Part shown: in pieces, positions 27,708 to 36,490 of the stretch | How positions within the stretch are numbered: position 1 is the stretch's first letter | How the letters are laid out: each line of letters starts with the position of its first letter | Source: Gloeomargaritales cyanobacterium VI4D9 | GTDB taxonomy: Bacteria; Cyanobacteriota; Cyanobacteriia; Gloeomargaritales; Gloeomargaritaceae | Direction: 5' to 3' | Assembly (NCBI GenBank): GCA_927797885.1 | Contig: OV696605.1 | Coordinates: 657,157 to 721,156 of the forward strand | DNA length: 64,000 nucleotides | The notes under the pieces: model-generated | The model's input: the letters and a program-made list of their open reading frames with translations, nothing else | Told to the model about the DNA's origin: nothing | The model's database searches: none | Translations under genes and position numbers: made by a program

Positions 27708-29152
27708 TGGTGGACTGGGGGCAGGTGGCGGAGGAATTTGCCCGTTGTCTGGAACCCCGGCGGGTGGTGCGGCGGCGCGAGGAATTGTTGGTGTATGAAT
27801 GCGACGGGCTGACCAGCTATCGCCAGCGACCGGCATTGGTGGTTTTGCCGAAAACAACCCAGGAAGTGCAACGTGCCATCCATATTTGCCGTAAGTACCA
27901 TATCCCCTTTGTGCCCCGGGGGGCGGGAACGGGCTTGTCCGGGGGGGCACTGCCGGAGGAGGAGGCGGTGCTGATTGTTACGGCGATGATGCGGCAAATT
28001 TTGGCGGTGGATGTACCCAATCGCCGGGTGGTGGTGCAACCGGGGGTGATTAACACCTGGGTGACGCAGGCGGTGAGCGGCAAGGGGTTTTACTATGCCC
28101 CGGACCCGTCGAGCCAGACCGTGTGTTCCGTCGGGGGGAATGTGGCGGAAAATTCCGGCGGGGTGCATTGCCTGAAGTACGGCGTGACCACGAACCATGT
28201 GCTGGGCTTGAAAATGGTGACTGCCCTGGGGGAGGTGGTGGAACTGGGGGGCATGGTGCCGGAACTGCCCGGTTATGACCTGACCGGCGTGGTGGTGGGT
28301 TCGGAAGGCACCCTGGGGATTGTCACCGAAGTCACCCTGAATATCCTCAAAACCCCAGAAGTGGTGCAGGTATTGTGTGCGGATTTTGCTACGGTGGCGC
28401 AGGCGGGGGCGGCGGTGTCAGCGATTATTGCGGCGGGCATCATTCCCGGCGGTATGGAAATCATGGACAATTTGAGCATCAATGCGGTGGAAAACGTGGT
28501 GGCGACCGGCTGTTATCCCCGGGATGCGGGGGCAATTTTGTTAGTAGAAATCGATGGCTTACCCGCCGAGGTGGCGGAGGCGATGGGGCAGGTGCAGGCG
28601 ATATGTAAAACCCAGGGGGCACGGGGGATTCAGGTGGCGACCGACCCCCAGGAGCGGTACAAACTCTGGCAGGGGCGCAAGGCGGCTTTTGCGGCGATGG
28701 GCAAGATCAGCCGGGATTATTATGTGCAGGATGGGGTGGTGCCCCGCAGTCAACTGCCCTGGATTTTGCAGGAAATTGAACGGTTGAGCCAAGCCTCGGG
28801 CTATCGGATTGCCAATGTCTTTCATGCGGGGGATGGAAATTTACATCCTTTGATTTTGTTTGATGAATCGGTGCCGGGAGCCTTGGAAGAAGTGGAGCAT
28901 TTGGGGGGGGAAATTCTCAAACTGTGTATTCAGGCGGGGGGTAGCATTTCGGGGGAACATGGGGTGGGGGCGGAAAAACGTTGTTACATGAGTGATTTAT
29001 TTTCCCCTACGGATTTGGAAACCATGCAGTTACTCCGGCGGGCATTTGACCCTGACCATTTAGCCAATCCCAGTAAAATATTTCCTACCCCCCGCACCTG
29101 TGGCGAACGGGCACAAGTGGCGCAAAAATTTCCGCAATTGCAGGTGTATTAG
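27707..29152 (+). CDS. glcD: FAD-linked glycolate/lactate dehydrogenase subunit
   Basis: A 481-residue PCMH-type flavoprotein. The FAD-binding half shows FVPRGAGTGLSGGALP, DPSSQTVCSVGGNVAENSGG and VVGSEGTLGIVTEV. The C-terminal cap has NVFHAGDGNLHPLILFD and GGSISGEHGVGAEK, strong marks of the GlcD/D-lactate dehydrogenase group. In cyanobacteria GlcD oxidises glycolate formed by RuBisCO oxygenation to glyoxylate in photorespiration. Without glcE or glcF nearby, D-lactate oxidation is the main alternative. It is coupled to the small upstream gene by a one-base overlap. Confidence 0.93.
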   Translation: MVDWGQVAEEFARCLEPRRVVRRREELLVYECDGLTSYRQRPALVVLPKTTQEVQRAIHICRKYHIPFVPRGAGTGLSGGALPEEEAVLIVTAMMRQILAVDVPNRRVVVQPGVINTWVTQAVSGKGFYYAPDPSSQTVCSVGGNVAENSGGVHCLKYGVTTNHVLGLKMVTALGEVVELGGMVPELPGYDLTGVVVGSEGTLGIVTEVTLNILKTPEVVQVLCADFATVAQAGAAVSAIIAAGIIPGGMEIMDNLSINAVENVVATGCYPRDAGAILLVEIDGLPAEVAEAMGQVQAICKTQGARGIQVATDPQERYKLWQGRKAAFAAMGKISRDYYVQDGVVPRSQLPWILQEIERLSQASGYRIANVFHAGDGNLHPLILFDESVPGALEEVEHLGGEILKLCIQAGGSISGEHGVGAEKRCYMSDLFSPTDLETMQLLRRAFDPDHLANPSKIFPTPRTCGERAQVAQKFPQLQVY

Positions 29153-29434
29153 AGTCAAGTGGCATTGCGGGTCTCCATCTCTTCAGTACAGATAATGTCT
29201 AGGGTCATTGCTCCCGTTTCTGGATAATATGGGCGTTCCAGCGAGATAATTTTTAGGGGTGCAAATAGAGCTTGCTAACCATCATGTTAAAATTATTACC
29301 AGTACAATAAAGTATCATCCTAGCGTTTGTGTTCCTCACAAACTTAACGGCCTCCCCGCACCGAAGGCTGACTTTTAACCATCAATGCTGATGCGCCCCA
29401 ACCCTGACAGTGATGATTGGTGAGTAATGTGTCC

Positions 29435-31549
29435 ATGAAACGGTTAGGTATCGTAGCAGGCGTGGTTGCCCTCCTGGTCATGGGGGGTTGGCTCTGGCGG
29501 AATGGACGGCACTCTGAATCGGTATCCCAGACTCGTCCTGCCCCGGATTTGGGAGCGTTGACCCCCCTGGTACAGCAGTCCCCCCCTGCTCGGCAACGGG
29601 CATTGACCCATCTAACGAAGCAGGGGAACGGGGCAGAGCGGTATCGAGCCAAATATCTGCTGGCGGTGGATTCCCTGGCGCAGGGGAACCCCAAACAGGC
29701 TTTGGCGTTATTGGCGGATTTGGAGCGGGATTATCCCGTCCTGTCGGCGCAAATTCTTTGGCAAGAGGCACGGGCGTATCAGAAAAAAGGGAATCTGGCG
29801 GCGGCTCAGAGCCGGTGGCAAAAAATTGTTGACCAGTACCCGGATCAGGAATTGGCGGCTGAAGCCCTGATCGCCCTGGGGCGCCCCGAGGAAGCCCAAA
29901 AACGCTATCCCGCCCATCCCCAAACCGTCGCCTGGGTGCAAAACCTCCTGGAACGTCAGCCGAATAATCGGGATTTGCTGGTGCATTTGGCTCGCTACGG
30001 TCTGCATTTGCCCAATTTGACGGTATATCTCGACCGTCTCGTCAACTTGCACCGCCCGCAACTCACTCCAGAGGAATGGCAGGCGATTGCCTTTGCCTAC
30101 TGGGAAAAACAGAGCTACCTGAAGGCGGGGCGCGCCTATCTGCTGGCTCCCTTGACGGCGGAAAACCTCTACCGGGTGGCACGGGGGCATCAGTTGGGGG
30201 GGAAAACCACCGAGGCGGTTGGCTATTACCAAGACTTACTGCAGCAGTACAGCGAAACCCCGCAGGGTGTACTGGCTTTGTACTATCTTTCCATCCTGGC
30301 ACCTGCCCCCCAACGGGAGCAGTATTTTCAGCAGTTGCGCCAACGGGACGGGGAGCGGGCGGCACGGGTGCTGTGGGAGCGGTTACCCCTGTGGGAACAG
30401 GCGGGGCAGACCCAGCGGGTGAGCCAAACCCGGACGGAACTGCTTTCCCGTTATGCCCAGACCGAGGCGGCGGCGAATCTGCGTTGGGAATTGGCGCAGG
30501 GCGAACAGCAACGGGGCAATCTCCGCCAAGCCATGCACTATGCCGAGGGGATTTTTCAGCACAATCCCACCAGCCAAGTCGCCCCGAAAGCCGGGTTTTG
30601 GTTGGGGGAATGGGCAGGGCAGTTGGGGCAAAAGGAGCGGGCGCAGGATACTTATGCCCAGGTGGTGCGCCGGTATCCCCATTCCTACTATGCGTGGCGT
30701 TCAGCGGTGCGGTTGGGCTGGCCGGTGGGGGATTTTACGGGCATCCTCCAGGCGCAACCGGCGGTGCGAACTCAACGGGCGACGTTGAATTTGTTGGCTG
30801 GCTCGCCCACCTTGCAGGAACTCTACCACCTGGGGGAATACCAGGATGCCTGGGAGCAGTGGCAGTTGGAATTTTCCGAGCGGCAACAGCCTACCCTGGC
30901 GGAACAACTCACGGACGGACTCCTGCGGGTGGGGGTGGGGGAACGGTTGGACGGGTTATTTATGCTGGCGACCCTGGAACGGCGGGTACAAACAGAAACC
31001 GAACGAAAGCAGTACATTCAAGTCCAGCGGGAACCGGCCTATTGGCAAGCCCTCTACCCCTTAGCCTATTGGCCGGAGGTGCCCACGGCGGCGGCGCAGT
31101 ATGGGTTAAACCCCCTGCTGGTGACGGCGCTGATCCGGCAGGAATCCCGTTTTCAACCGGAGATTGTCTCCAGTGCCGGGGCGGTGGGGCTGATGCAGGT
31201 ACTCCCGGAAACCGGGGATTGGATTGCCCAAAAATTGCAACGCCCCCCCTTCCAACTCCGTCAACCGGAGGATAATTTGCGGGCAGGCACTTGGTTTTTG
31301 CAGTACACGGATGGCTTATACAACCAAAATACTCTGTTGGCGGTCGCCAGTTACAATGCCGGGCCGGGGAATGTGGATGAATGGCTTAAACGGGAGGGAG
31401 AAGGGGATTGGGATCGGTTTGTGGAGCGGATTCCCTTCCCGGAAACCCAGGATTATGTCCGGCAGGTCTTTGGCAACTACTGGAATTATTTGCGTTTGTA
31501 CAATCCCGAGGTGTGCGAACGGGTCAACCCCCACCTGTGCCTGTCGTGA
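29435..31549 (+). CDS. Soluble-type lytic murein transglycosylase with TPR region
   Basis: A 704-residue envelope protein, starting at ATG 29435 rather than TTG 29417. Residues 4-21 (LGIVAGVVALLVMGGWLW) form a signal anchor. The large middle part (about 30-530) is a superhelix of TPR-like units (NLAAAQSRWQKIVDQYPDQ, RQAMHYAEGIFQHNP). The C-terminal SLT domain has the catalytic Glu in ALIRQESRFQPEI near residue 570, SSAGAVGLMQVLPETG, and VASYNAGPGNVDEWL. It cleaves peptidoglycan glycan strands with formation of 1,6-anhydro-muropeptides. The stop overlaps the GTG of the next gene. Confidence 0.94.
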   Translation: MKRLGIVAGVVALLVMGGWLWRNGRHSESVSQTRPAPDLGALTPLVQQSPPARQRALTHLTKQGNGAERYRAKYLLAVDSLAQGNPKQALALLADLERDYPVLSAQILWQEARAYQKKGNLAAAQSRWQKIVDQYPDQELAAEALIALGRPEEAQKRYPAHPQTVAWVQNLLERQPNNRDLLVHLARYGLHLPNLTVYLDRLVNLHRPQLTPEEWQAIAFAYWEKQSYLKAGRAYLLAPLTAENLYRVARGHQLGGKTTEAVGYYQDLLQQYSETPQGVLALYYLSILAPAPQREQYFQQLRQRDGERAARVLWERLPLWEQAGQTQRVSQTRTELLSRYAQTEAAANLRWELAQGEQQRGNLRQAMHYAEGIFQHNPTSQVAPKAGFWLGEWAGQLGQKERAQDTYAQVVRRYPHSYYAWRSAVRLGWPVGDFTGILQAQPAVRTQRATLNLLAGSPTLQELYHLGEYQDAWEQWQLEFSERQQPTLAEQLTDGLLRVGVGERLDGLFMLATLERRVQTETERKQYIQVQREPAYWQALYPLAYWPEVPTAAAQYGLNPLLVTALIRQESRFQPEIVSSAGAVGLMQVLPETGDWIAQKLQRPPFQLRQPEDNLRAGTWFLQYTDGLYNQNTLLAVASYNAGPGNVDEWLKREGEGDWDRFVERIPFPETQDYVRQVFGNYWNYLRLYNPEVCERVNPHLCLS

Positions 31550-32412
31550 ACCAACAGCGATACTGGTTTTGGCGGGGCTATCGGGTGCGGTATGGCTACC
31601 AGGGCAGTCACCACCAGGGGGTGCCGCTTCTGCTGTTGCATGGGTTTGGGGCGGCGTTAGAACATTGGCGGTACAATGCCCCGGTGTTGGGGGAACATCA
31701 TCCCGTGTATGCCCTGGATTTGTTGGGGTTTGGGGATTCCCAGAAAGCGGCGGCGCAGTACGGGGTGCGGCTGTGGGTGGCGCAGGTGTACGAATTTTGG
31801 CGTAGATTTATCGGTGAACCGGTCTGTTTGGTCGGGCATTCCCTGGGGGCTTTGGTGAGTTTGACCGCCGCCGTTGCCCACCCGGATATGGTGCGGGGGC
31901 TGGTGCTGGTGAGTTTGCCGGAGGGACGACCGACCCTGCAACCGGCTTGGGTGAATGCCTGGGTGGGGGGGCTGGAGCGGCTGTTGATCCCGGTGGTGAC
32001 GTTACCCCTTTTCTCGATCCTGCGTCAACCGGGGGTGATTCGCTGGGTGTGCCGTTCCCAGGTGTATCACGACCCCAGTGCAGTCAATACAGAATTAGTG
32101 CAGATGTTTGCCCGCCCTGCCCAGGAACCGGGGGCTGGGTTGACCCTCTGTCGCATGGCACAGTCCAGTAGTCGTCCCGGTTATGCCCCACGGGTGGCTC
32201 CCCTCTTGGCGGCTTTGAGTGTCCCCGTCCTGCTGATTTGGGGGGAACATGACCGGTTGATCCCGGTGCGCCAGGGGCGTAAATGGGTGCAACAATTTCC
32301 CCATATCCGTTGGGCGGTGGTACCTGCTGGGCATTGTCCCCAGGATGAGGAACCGGTGCAGGTGAATCAATTGCTGGATGAATGGCTGAACCAATGGGGC
32401 AGTGGGGCGTAA
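31546..32412 (+). CDS. Alpha/beta-fold hydrolase
   Basis: A 288-residue hydrolase. The GTG start at 31546 overlaps the stop of the transglycosylase gene; the open frame upstream is only a shadow of that gene. The oxyanion motif is LLLHGFGAALEHW. The nucleophile is S99 in CLVGHSLGALVSL, the acid is near LLIWGEHDRLIP and the base is the His in VPAGHCPQDEEP. This is the general cyanobacterial pattern seen in epoxide-hydrolase or haloalkane-dehalogenase relatives. The substrate cannot be inferred. The coupling suggests co-expression with cell-wall turnover. Confidence 0.9.
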   Translation: MNQQRYWFWRGYRVRYGYQGSHHQGVPLLLLHGFGAALEHWRYNAPVLGEHHPVYALDLLGFGDSQKAAAQYGVRLWVAQVYEFWRRFIGEPVCLVGHSLGALVSLTAAVAHPDMVRGLVLVSLPEGRPTLQPAWVNAWVGGLERLLIPVVTLPLFSILRQPGVIRWVCRSQVYHDPSAVNTELVQMFARPAQEPGAGLTLCRMAQSSSRPGYAPRVAPLLAALSVPVLLIWGEHDRLIPVRQGRKWVQQFPHIRWAVVPAGHCPQDEEPVQVNQLLDEWLNQWGSGA

Positions 32413-32509
32413 TTTTGGCTTGTAATGTAGCAATCTCACCTAAATTGCAAGTGAAAAAAATTTATATTTAGAAAGTCTAGGTTGGCAGGGTGTAGCCCCG
32501 TTTTGGTTC

Positions 32510-32614
32510 TATAGCTAAACACGCAAAGGTTGACATAGATATGGGTCGCAGGGCGTAGCCGCGCACTAGTTCTCCAGAATTTTTGAGGCGACAACCTAAC
32601 CGTACTTAGCTATA
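32510..32614. repeat. R3 element
   Basis: 105 bp with ends TATAGCTAAAC and GTACTTAGCTATA. The interior has GGTTGACATA, GGGTCGCAGGGCGTAGCC and GGCGACAACCTAACC. The second copy is at 49503-49605. Upstream 32485-32510 holds another shared-core fragment (GGTTGGCAGGGTGTAGCCCC). Confidence 0.8.
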
Positions 32615-32647
32615 TGGTAATCTCACTTGAATTGTGAAAAGTTTTCC

Positions 32648-32748
32648 TATAGCAATCCTATTTGATTAACGAACACAAATCTCCCAGAACCAGGGACGGG
32701 GGCGGTGCCCCTGCGACCCCTGTTCCATTCTCATTTAGGATTGCTATA
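32648..32748. repeat. R1 element, 101-bp form
   Basis: Complete, TATAGCAATCCTATTTGATT to ATTTAGGATTGCTATA. The spacer 32413-32835 contains only repeat material (R3, R1 and a TTAGTTCTCATCGCCTGCGT piece at 32783) and no gene. Confidence 0.88.
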
Positions 32749-32835
32749 TCTACAGAGCCTGGGGTTACAGGGCACAGCCCCATTTTAGTTCTCATCGCCT
32801 GCGTGATGTAGCCATACTCAGTTGGGATTGCCGTA

Positions 32836-33207
32836 TCACAGTTGCTCCAACTCCCGCAAGTGGGTGAGAACCGTTTCATAAATGGTCAATACATGGTCAT
32901 CGTGGAGTTGATAAATCACGTGTCTGCCCTGCCGATGCCCCTGCACCAATCCCATAACCCGCAATGCCCGCAGTTGATGGGAAACCGCTGATTGACTCAT
33001 TTGGAGTAAATTCACCAAATCCCCGACACAATGGGGTTTTACCGCTAGGATGGATAAAATTCGCAGGCGGTTCGGGTCCGCCAAAAAACCCAACCAATGC
33101 GCCATCCGTTGCGCCGTGGCAGGGTCTAAAATGGCAACACTTGGGGGTTCTGGGTGATCGGATGTACTACAAACTTCCGCTGGCACGGAGGTCACTGCTG
33201 GGGTCAT
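32836..33207 (-). CDS. smtB: SmtB/ArsR-family zinc-responsive repressor
   Basis: A 123-residue winged-helix repressor closely resembling Synechococcus SmtB. The DNA-reading helix is [19 protein letters not shown]. The alpha-5 zinc site is conserved: D103 and H105 in LHDDHVL, H116 and E119 in LTHLREL. They match SmtB D104, H106, H117 and E120. The alpha-3N Cys (C60 in PHCVGDL) and an N-terminal Cys-His pair (C13, H18) are also kept. It should release DNA when zinc is high and so control zinc efflux or storage genes. No metallothionein or efflux gene is adjacent. The ATG overlaps the fbp stop (ATGA). Confidence 0.88.
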   Translation of the reverse strand: MTPAVTSVPAEVCSTSDHPEPPSVAILDPATAQRMAHWLGFLADPNRLRILSILAVKPHCVGDLVNLLQMSQSAVSHQLRALRVMGLVQGHRQGRHVIYQLHDDHVLTIYETVLTHLRELEQL

Positions 33208-34229
33208 GATTCCCTGGGGTTTTGGATAAATGATTCCACTAACGCCACATCCTCTGGACTCCCCACAATGATGGGACTGCGTTGATGGAGCGAGGTTGGT
33301 ACCAAGTCTAGTATAGGTTGGGTGCCGGTGGAAGCCCGTCCCCCCGCTTGTTCAGCGATGAAGCTTAGGGGTGCGGTTTCGTATAACAAACGCAATTTCC
33401 CCTCCGGTTTTTTGCGGGTACCAGGGTAGAGAAAAACCCCGCCTTCTAACAAAATCCGGTGAAAATCTCCCACCAATGCGCCACTGTAGCGCGCCGTATA
33501 ACCTTCGTGCCGATGCACATAACGCACATAGTCCCGAATCGGGTCTTCCCACTGCCAAAAATTTCCCTCGTTAGTGCTGTAAACCGGCCCGTGTTCAGGA
33601 ATGCGGACATTTTCTTGAGCAAGAATAAACTCGCCCAAACTGGGGTCTAACGTGAAAATATGTACCCCTTTACCGAGGGAATAAACCAGTACCGTCGCCG
33701 GACCATATAGGATATAACCCGCCAGAATTTGTTGCCGACCATTTTGGAGTAAATCCGCCCCGGTTTGCTCCCGGTCATCCCCCTGTTGCACCCGTACTGA
33801 AAAAATCGAACCCACATTCAAATTCACATCAATATTGCTGGAGCCATCAATCGGGTCATAAAGCAGGGTATAACGACCAATGGGACAATTTTCGGGGATA
33901 TAGTAGGGCTTTTCCATCTCCTCGGAAGCCAAACGACAGACCAACCCACTTTTTTCAAAAACGGAGATAAATACCTGATTAGCAAATACGTCCATTTTTT
34001 TGACCGCTTCCCCTTGAACGTTTGTGTTCCCCGCAAAACCAAGCACGTTTTCCATTAAACCGGCTCGACTCAGGCGGCGGGCAATCAGTTTTCCCGCCAG
34101 ACCAATCCGACTCATCAAAGCGCTTAAATCCTGGGCTTGGGCACCAAAACTTTCGCATTGCTCCAGGACATGCCGAGATGGGGTCAAACAATCCCGTTGT
34201 AGTTCAGGTAAAGCCGTTTTGCTCAACAT
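33204..34229 (-). CDS. fbp: Class I fructose-1,6-bisphosphatase
   Basis: A 341-residue phosphatase removing the 1-phosphate of fructose-1,6-bisphosphate for gluconeogenesis and the Calvin cycle. The metal site is seen in ASEEMEKP and [16 protein letters not shown], and the substrate site in [31 protein letters not shown] and [13 protein letters not shown]. It is a class I enzyme, distinct from the bifunctional FBP/SBPase (GlpX type) that most cyanobacteria also have. Its stop codon overlaps the start of smtB, implying a joint transcript that ends with the zinc sensor. Confidence 0.96.
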   Translation of the reverse strand: MLSKTALPELQRDCLTPSRHVLEQCESFGAQAQDLSALMSRIGLAGKLIARRLSRAGLMENVLGFAGNTNVQGEAVKKMDVFANQVFISVFEKSGLVCRLASEEMEKPYYIPENCPIGRYTLLYDPIDGSSNIDVNLNVGSIFSVRVQQGDDREQTGADLLQNGRQQILAGYILYGPATVLVYSLGKGVHIFTLDPSLGEFILAQENVRIPEHGPVYSTNEGNFWQWEDPIRDYVRYVHRHEGYTARYSGALVGDFHRILLEGGVFLYPGTRKKPEGKLRLLYETAPLSFIAEQAGGRASTGTQPILDLVPTSLHQRSPIIVGSPEDVALVESFIQNPRES

Positions 34230-34380
34230 GATTGAGTTACCTCTGGATGGGAACTACCCTCAATTTTAGGGGTGAAGCGTACTGCATCCGGCAAATCTAA
34301 AGATGAGATACAGATGCTTTCTAGCGTTGCGTCCGATTCGCTATCCTAGAAATACCCTTTGACGTTCTCCTCACCCGATT

Positions 34381-34869
34381 ATGGCGGCATCCCTATTTTC
34401 AGACGATTTGGACTTCATGAACTGGGCAAGTGAATCGACTCCGGCGGTGGAGTCTCCTACCGAGGATATGTGGGGGGAACTGGAGAATTTACTGACTGAG
34501 CCTGGGGATGCAGATTTAGATGCAGACATGGGGGAGTCGGAATTGCCGCTACCGAGTGTGGAATCTCTGTTTGGGGAACCGGAAGTTGCCCCGCCTGGCG
34601 CGGCGGTATCTCCCGCTAGAGAATTGACCCTGCCTCCTCCCCTGTGGGCAGAAATTGGACATCTATTTCAAACCCCCGCCTTCAGCGAAGTTGCCCCCGC
34701 CGAACCCGCCAACCCCAGCATCGAGTCGGAAATTGATACCCTCAGCCAGGCGATGTTAGCCAATGACAGGGACACGATTCAAGCCCTGGTACAGCAGATT
34801 CAGCAAACCTACGATGACCTAAAAAGTATTGAGATTTTTTTGGCCGCTACCCGGAATTTGTGTTATTGA
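34381..34869 (+). CDS. Acidic protein of unknown function
   Basis: A 162-residue, strongly acidic protein with no cysteine before the C-terminal LCY, no signal peptide and no membrane segment. Residues 1-110 are low in complexity, rich in Asp, Glu, Pro and Ala, and probably disordered (short motifs such as DMWGELENLLTE and SVESLFGEPE). The last ~50 residues (SEIDTLSQAMLANDRDTIQ) are helical and resemble a small protein-binding domain. I do not recognise a family. It stands alone, divergent from fbp. Confidence 0.65.
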   Translation: MAASLFSDDLDFMNWASESTPAVESPTEDMWGELENLLTEPGDADLDADMGESELPLPSVESLFGEPEVAPPGAAVSPARELTLPPPLWAEIGHLFQTPAFSEVAPAEPANPSIESEIDTLSQAMLANDRDTIQALVQQIQQTYDDLKSIEIFLAATRNLCY

Positions 34870-35058
34870 ACGGCAACTCGCAAAGGCATTGTTGACTAGT
34901 GCTATAAAATTCACCTCAAAGGCGACTGAAACCCCTTATGCCTGCGGGCTTTTCCAAACTAAAATTTTCGGTAACCATACACAGATTCAGCAACGCTACC
35001 TTCCAGCGGTGTAAATCAATAGAGATGCCCTAAATTAAAGGATGGAAACCAAATTAAA

Positions 35059-35132
35059 TCGGGATGGCGGGATTCGAACCCACGGCCCCTTCGTCCCGAA
35101 CGAAGTGCGCTACCAAGCTGCGCTACATCCCG
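35059..35132 (-). tRNA. tRNA-Pro (anticodon CGG)
   Basis: Read on the minus strand. The acceptor CGGGATG pairs with CATCCCG, the D stem is GCGC/GCGC around AGCTTGGTA, the anticodon stem is CTTCG/CGAAG with loop TTCGGGA, and the T arm is GTGGG TTCGAAT CCCGC. The discriminator is A. The anticodon CGG reads CCG proline codons. No CCA is encoded. It is divergent from the next gene by 14 bases. Confidence 0.96.
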
Positions 35133-35146
35133 CTGTCGTAAATTTT

Positions 35147-35818
35147 ATGACTTATTTTACTTTAACATCATCCGTGCCCTGGATTTCGTTACCCCTAACC
35201 GTAGGGTCGGGGCAACAGCAGATGCAAACGGACCTTGACCTCCTGACGGCTCACCAACGGGGGGAATTTCGGGGAGCCCTGCGTTTCTATCTTTGGCAAC
35301 CGGCGGCGGTCTCCCTGGGGTATCACCAGCATCATTGGCCGGAACATTGGCAACAGTGTTATTACCAAGGTCAGCCGCTAGAGGTGGTGCGCCGTCCGTC
35401 CGGGGGAGCCGCTGTTTTGCATCAAGGGGACTTGTGTTACGCTTTGGTGACGGGGATGGTGCCTGGGGGCTGTCGCCAACAGTACCAGCGGTTGCAGGAC
35501 TGGTTAATTCACGGGTGGCGCACCCTGGGGGTCAATCTGCACCGGGGGCAACAACCCCCATCCCGAGGGCAGGTCAGTTGTTTTGCCACAGCCACCCCAG
35601 CGGATTTGGTGACTGAGACGGGGCATAAATTCATTGGCAGTGCCCAACTACGGCGGGGGCGTAGCATTCTCTACCAGGGTTCGATGCAACTCCATCCTGA
35701 CCCGGATTTGTGGGTACAGGTTTTTGGCAGTGTGGCTCCCCCACCCGTACTGATCCCTTCGTTGGGGGCAGTGGTGGCGCATCTGGGGGCTACCGTTTGG
35801 GATTACTTTTCGGTCTGA
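35147..35818 (+). CDS. Lipoate-protein ligase A-like protein
   Basis: A 223-residue protein of the BPL/LplA/LipB family. I start it at ATG 35147 (MTYFTLTSS), since the open frame further upstream runs through the tRNA. The conserved core is LEVVRRPSGGAAVLHQGDLCYAL, the RRxxGG(G/A)AVxH signature, with the lysine in HKFIGSAQLRRGRSILYQGS binding the lipoyl or octanoyl adenylate. It likely transfers lipoate or octanoate to the E2 or GcvH lysine. A close alternative is the cyanobacterial octanoyl-transferase branch of the same family. Confidence 0.85.
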   Translation: MTYFTLTSSVPWISLPLTVGSGQQQMQTDLDLLTAHQRGEFRGALRFYLWQPAAVSLGYHQHHWPEHWQQCYYQGQPLEVVRRPSGGAAVLHQGDLCYALVTGMVPGGCRQQYQRLQDWLIHGWRTLGVNLHRGQQPPSRGQVSCFATATPADLVTETGHKFIGSAQLRRGRSILYQGSMQLHPDPDLWVQVFGSVAPPPVLIPSLGAVVAHLGATVWDYFSV

Positions 35819-35855
35819 GATAAATTTAAGGGCACTTCTAAACATCTGCCCATCC

Positions 35856-35956
35856 TATAGCAATCCTATTTGATTAACGAACACAAATTTCCCAGAACCA
35901 GGGACGGGGGCGGTGCCCCTGCGACCCCTATTCCATTCTTATTTAGGATTGCTATA
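35856..35956. repeat. R1 element, 101-bp form
   Basis: Complete, almost identical to 32648-32748. It is the first of a chain of repeats filling 35819-36490, where there is no gene. Confidence 0.88.
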
Positions 35957-36083
35957 TTTAATTAACGTTAGCTTGTGTGCCGTAGGCATACAGAAATTTC
36001 CTAGAACCCTACACCGCAGGTGCTTCTTTGACGGGGGCGGTGCCCCTGTGACCCCTGTTCTAAGATTATTTAGGATTGCTATA
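35953..36083. repeat. R1 element, long form, joined to the previous copy
   Basis: Starts from the TATA shared with the preceding R1 and lacks its own AGCAATCC. It then has ATTAACGTTAGCTTGTGTGC, CGCAGGTGCTTCTTTGACGG and the GGGGGCGGTGCCCC core, and ends AGGATTGCTATA. Confidence 0.75.
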
Positions 36084-36087
36084 GTCA

Positions 36088-36328
36088 TACAGTCTTTTGA
36101 GTGGTTATGGGATACGATTGAACCCCACTCGCTGTAGGTCAATCATGCTAAGCCTTTAGAATCATCGAGGCTTTTTGTATTCTTTCAGGGCACCTCTATT
36201 TATTAGAACCAACGAAAAATCTCATCCTCAGAATGCCCATCTTTCCCAGAACCAAGGGCGGGGGGTGCCCCCCTGCGACCGCTAATTTCTCATTTATAGA
36301 GGTTCCCTTAATTGATAAATAGACTGTA
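36088..36328. repeat. R6 element interrupted by an R4-ended element
   Basis: R6 ends are TACAGTCTTTTGAGTGGTTA and GATAAATAGACTGTA. The interior (GGTTCAA/TTGAACCCCACT, AAGCCT...CGAGGCTTTTTGTA) matches 49878-49994 and 59339-59445 in reverse. The join CTTTCA/TTAATTG is split by the element at 36188-36308. Confidence 0.75.
36188..36308. repeat. Chimeric element: R4 ends with an R1-type core
   Basis: Ends GGGCACCTCTATTTATT and TATAGAGGTTCCC are R4-like. The centre (CCCAGAACCAAGGGCGGGGG, CCTGCGACC, TTTCTCATTTA) is that of R1. It is inserted in R6. Confidence 0.7.
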
Positions 36329-36358
36329 TAATCGCAATTTGCACAGTAAATCTGGTAC

Positions 36359-36481
36359 TATAGCGATCCTACTTGATTTGCATTAGCTTGCGTGCCGTAG
36401 GCATACAAAAATTTTTTAGAACCAAATGCGGGGGCGGTGCCCCTGCGACCCCTTGTTTCATTCTCATTTAGGATTGCTATA
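36359..36481. repeat. R1 element directly upstream of the PLP lyase gene
   Basis: 123 bp, from TATAGCGATCCTACTTGATT to ATTTAGGATTGCTATA. It ends 9 bases before the ATG at 36491, so it supplies the entire leader region of that gene. Confidence 0.85.
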
Positions 36482-36490
36482 ACTTCATGA

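Noticed and set aside
30076-31275. Long glycine-rich frame on the plus strand
   Set aside because: It is an out-of-frame reading of the lytic transglycosylase gene, with unnatural Gly/Ala/Pro composition.
35042-35146. Extension of the lipoate-ligase-like frame to 35042
   Set aside because: It passes through tRNA-Pro, so the ATG at 35147 is the start.
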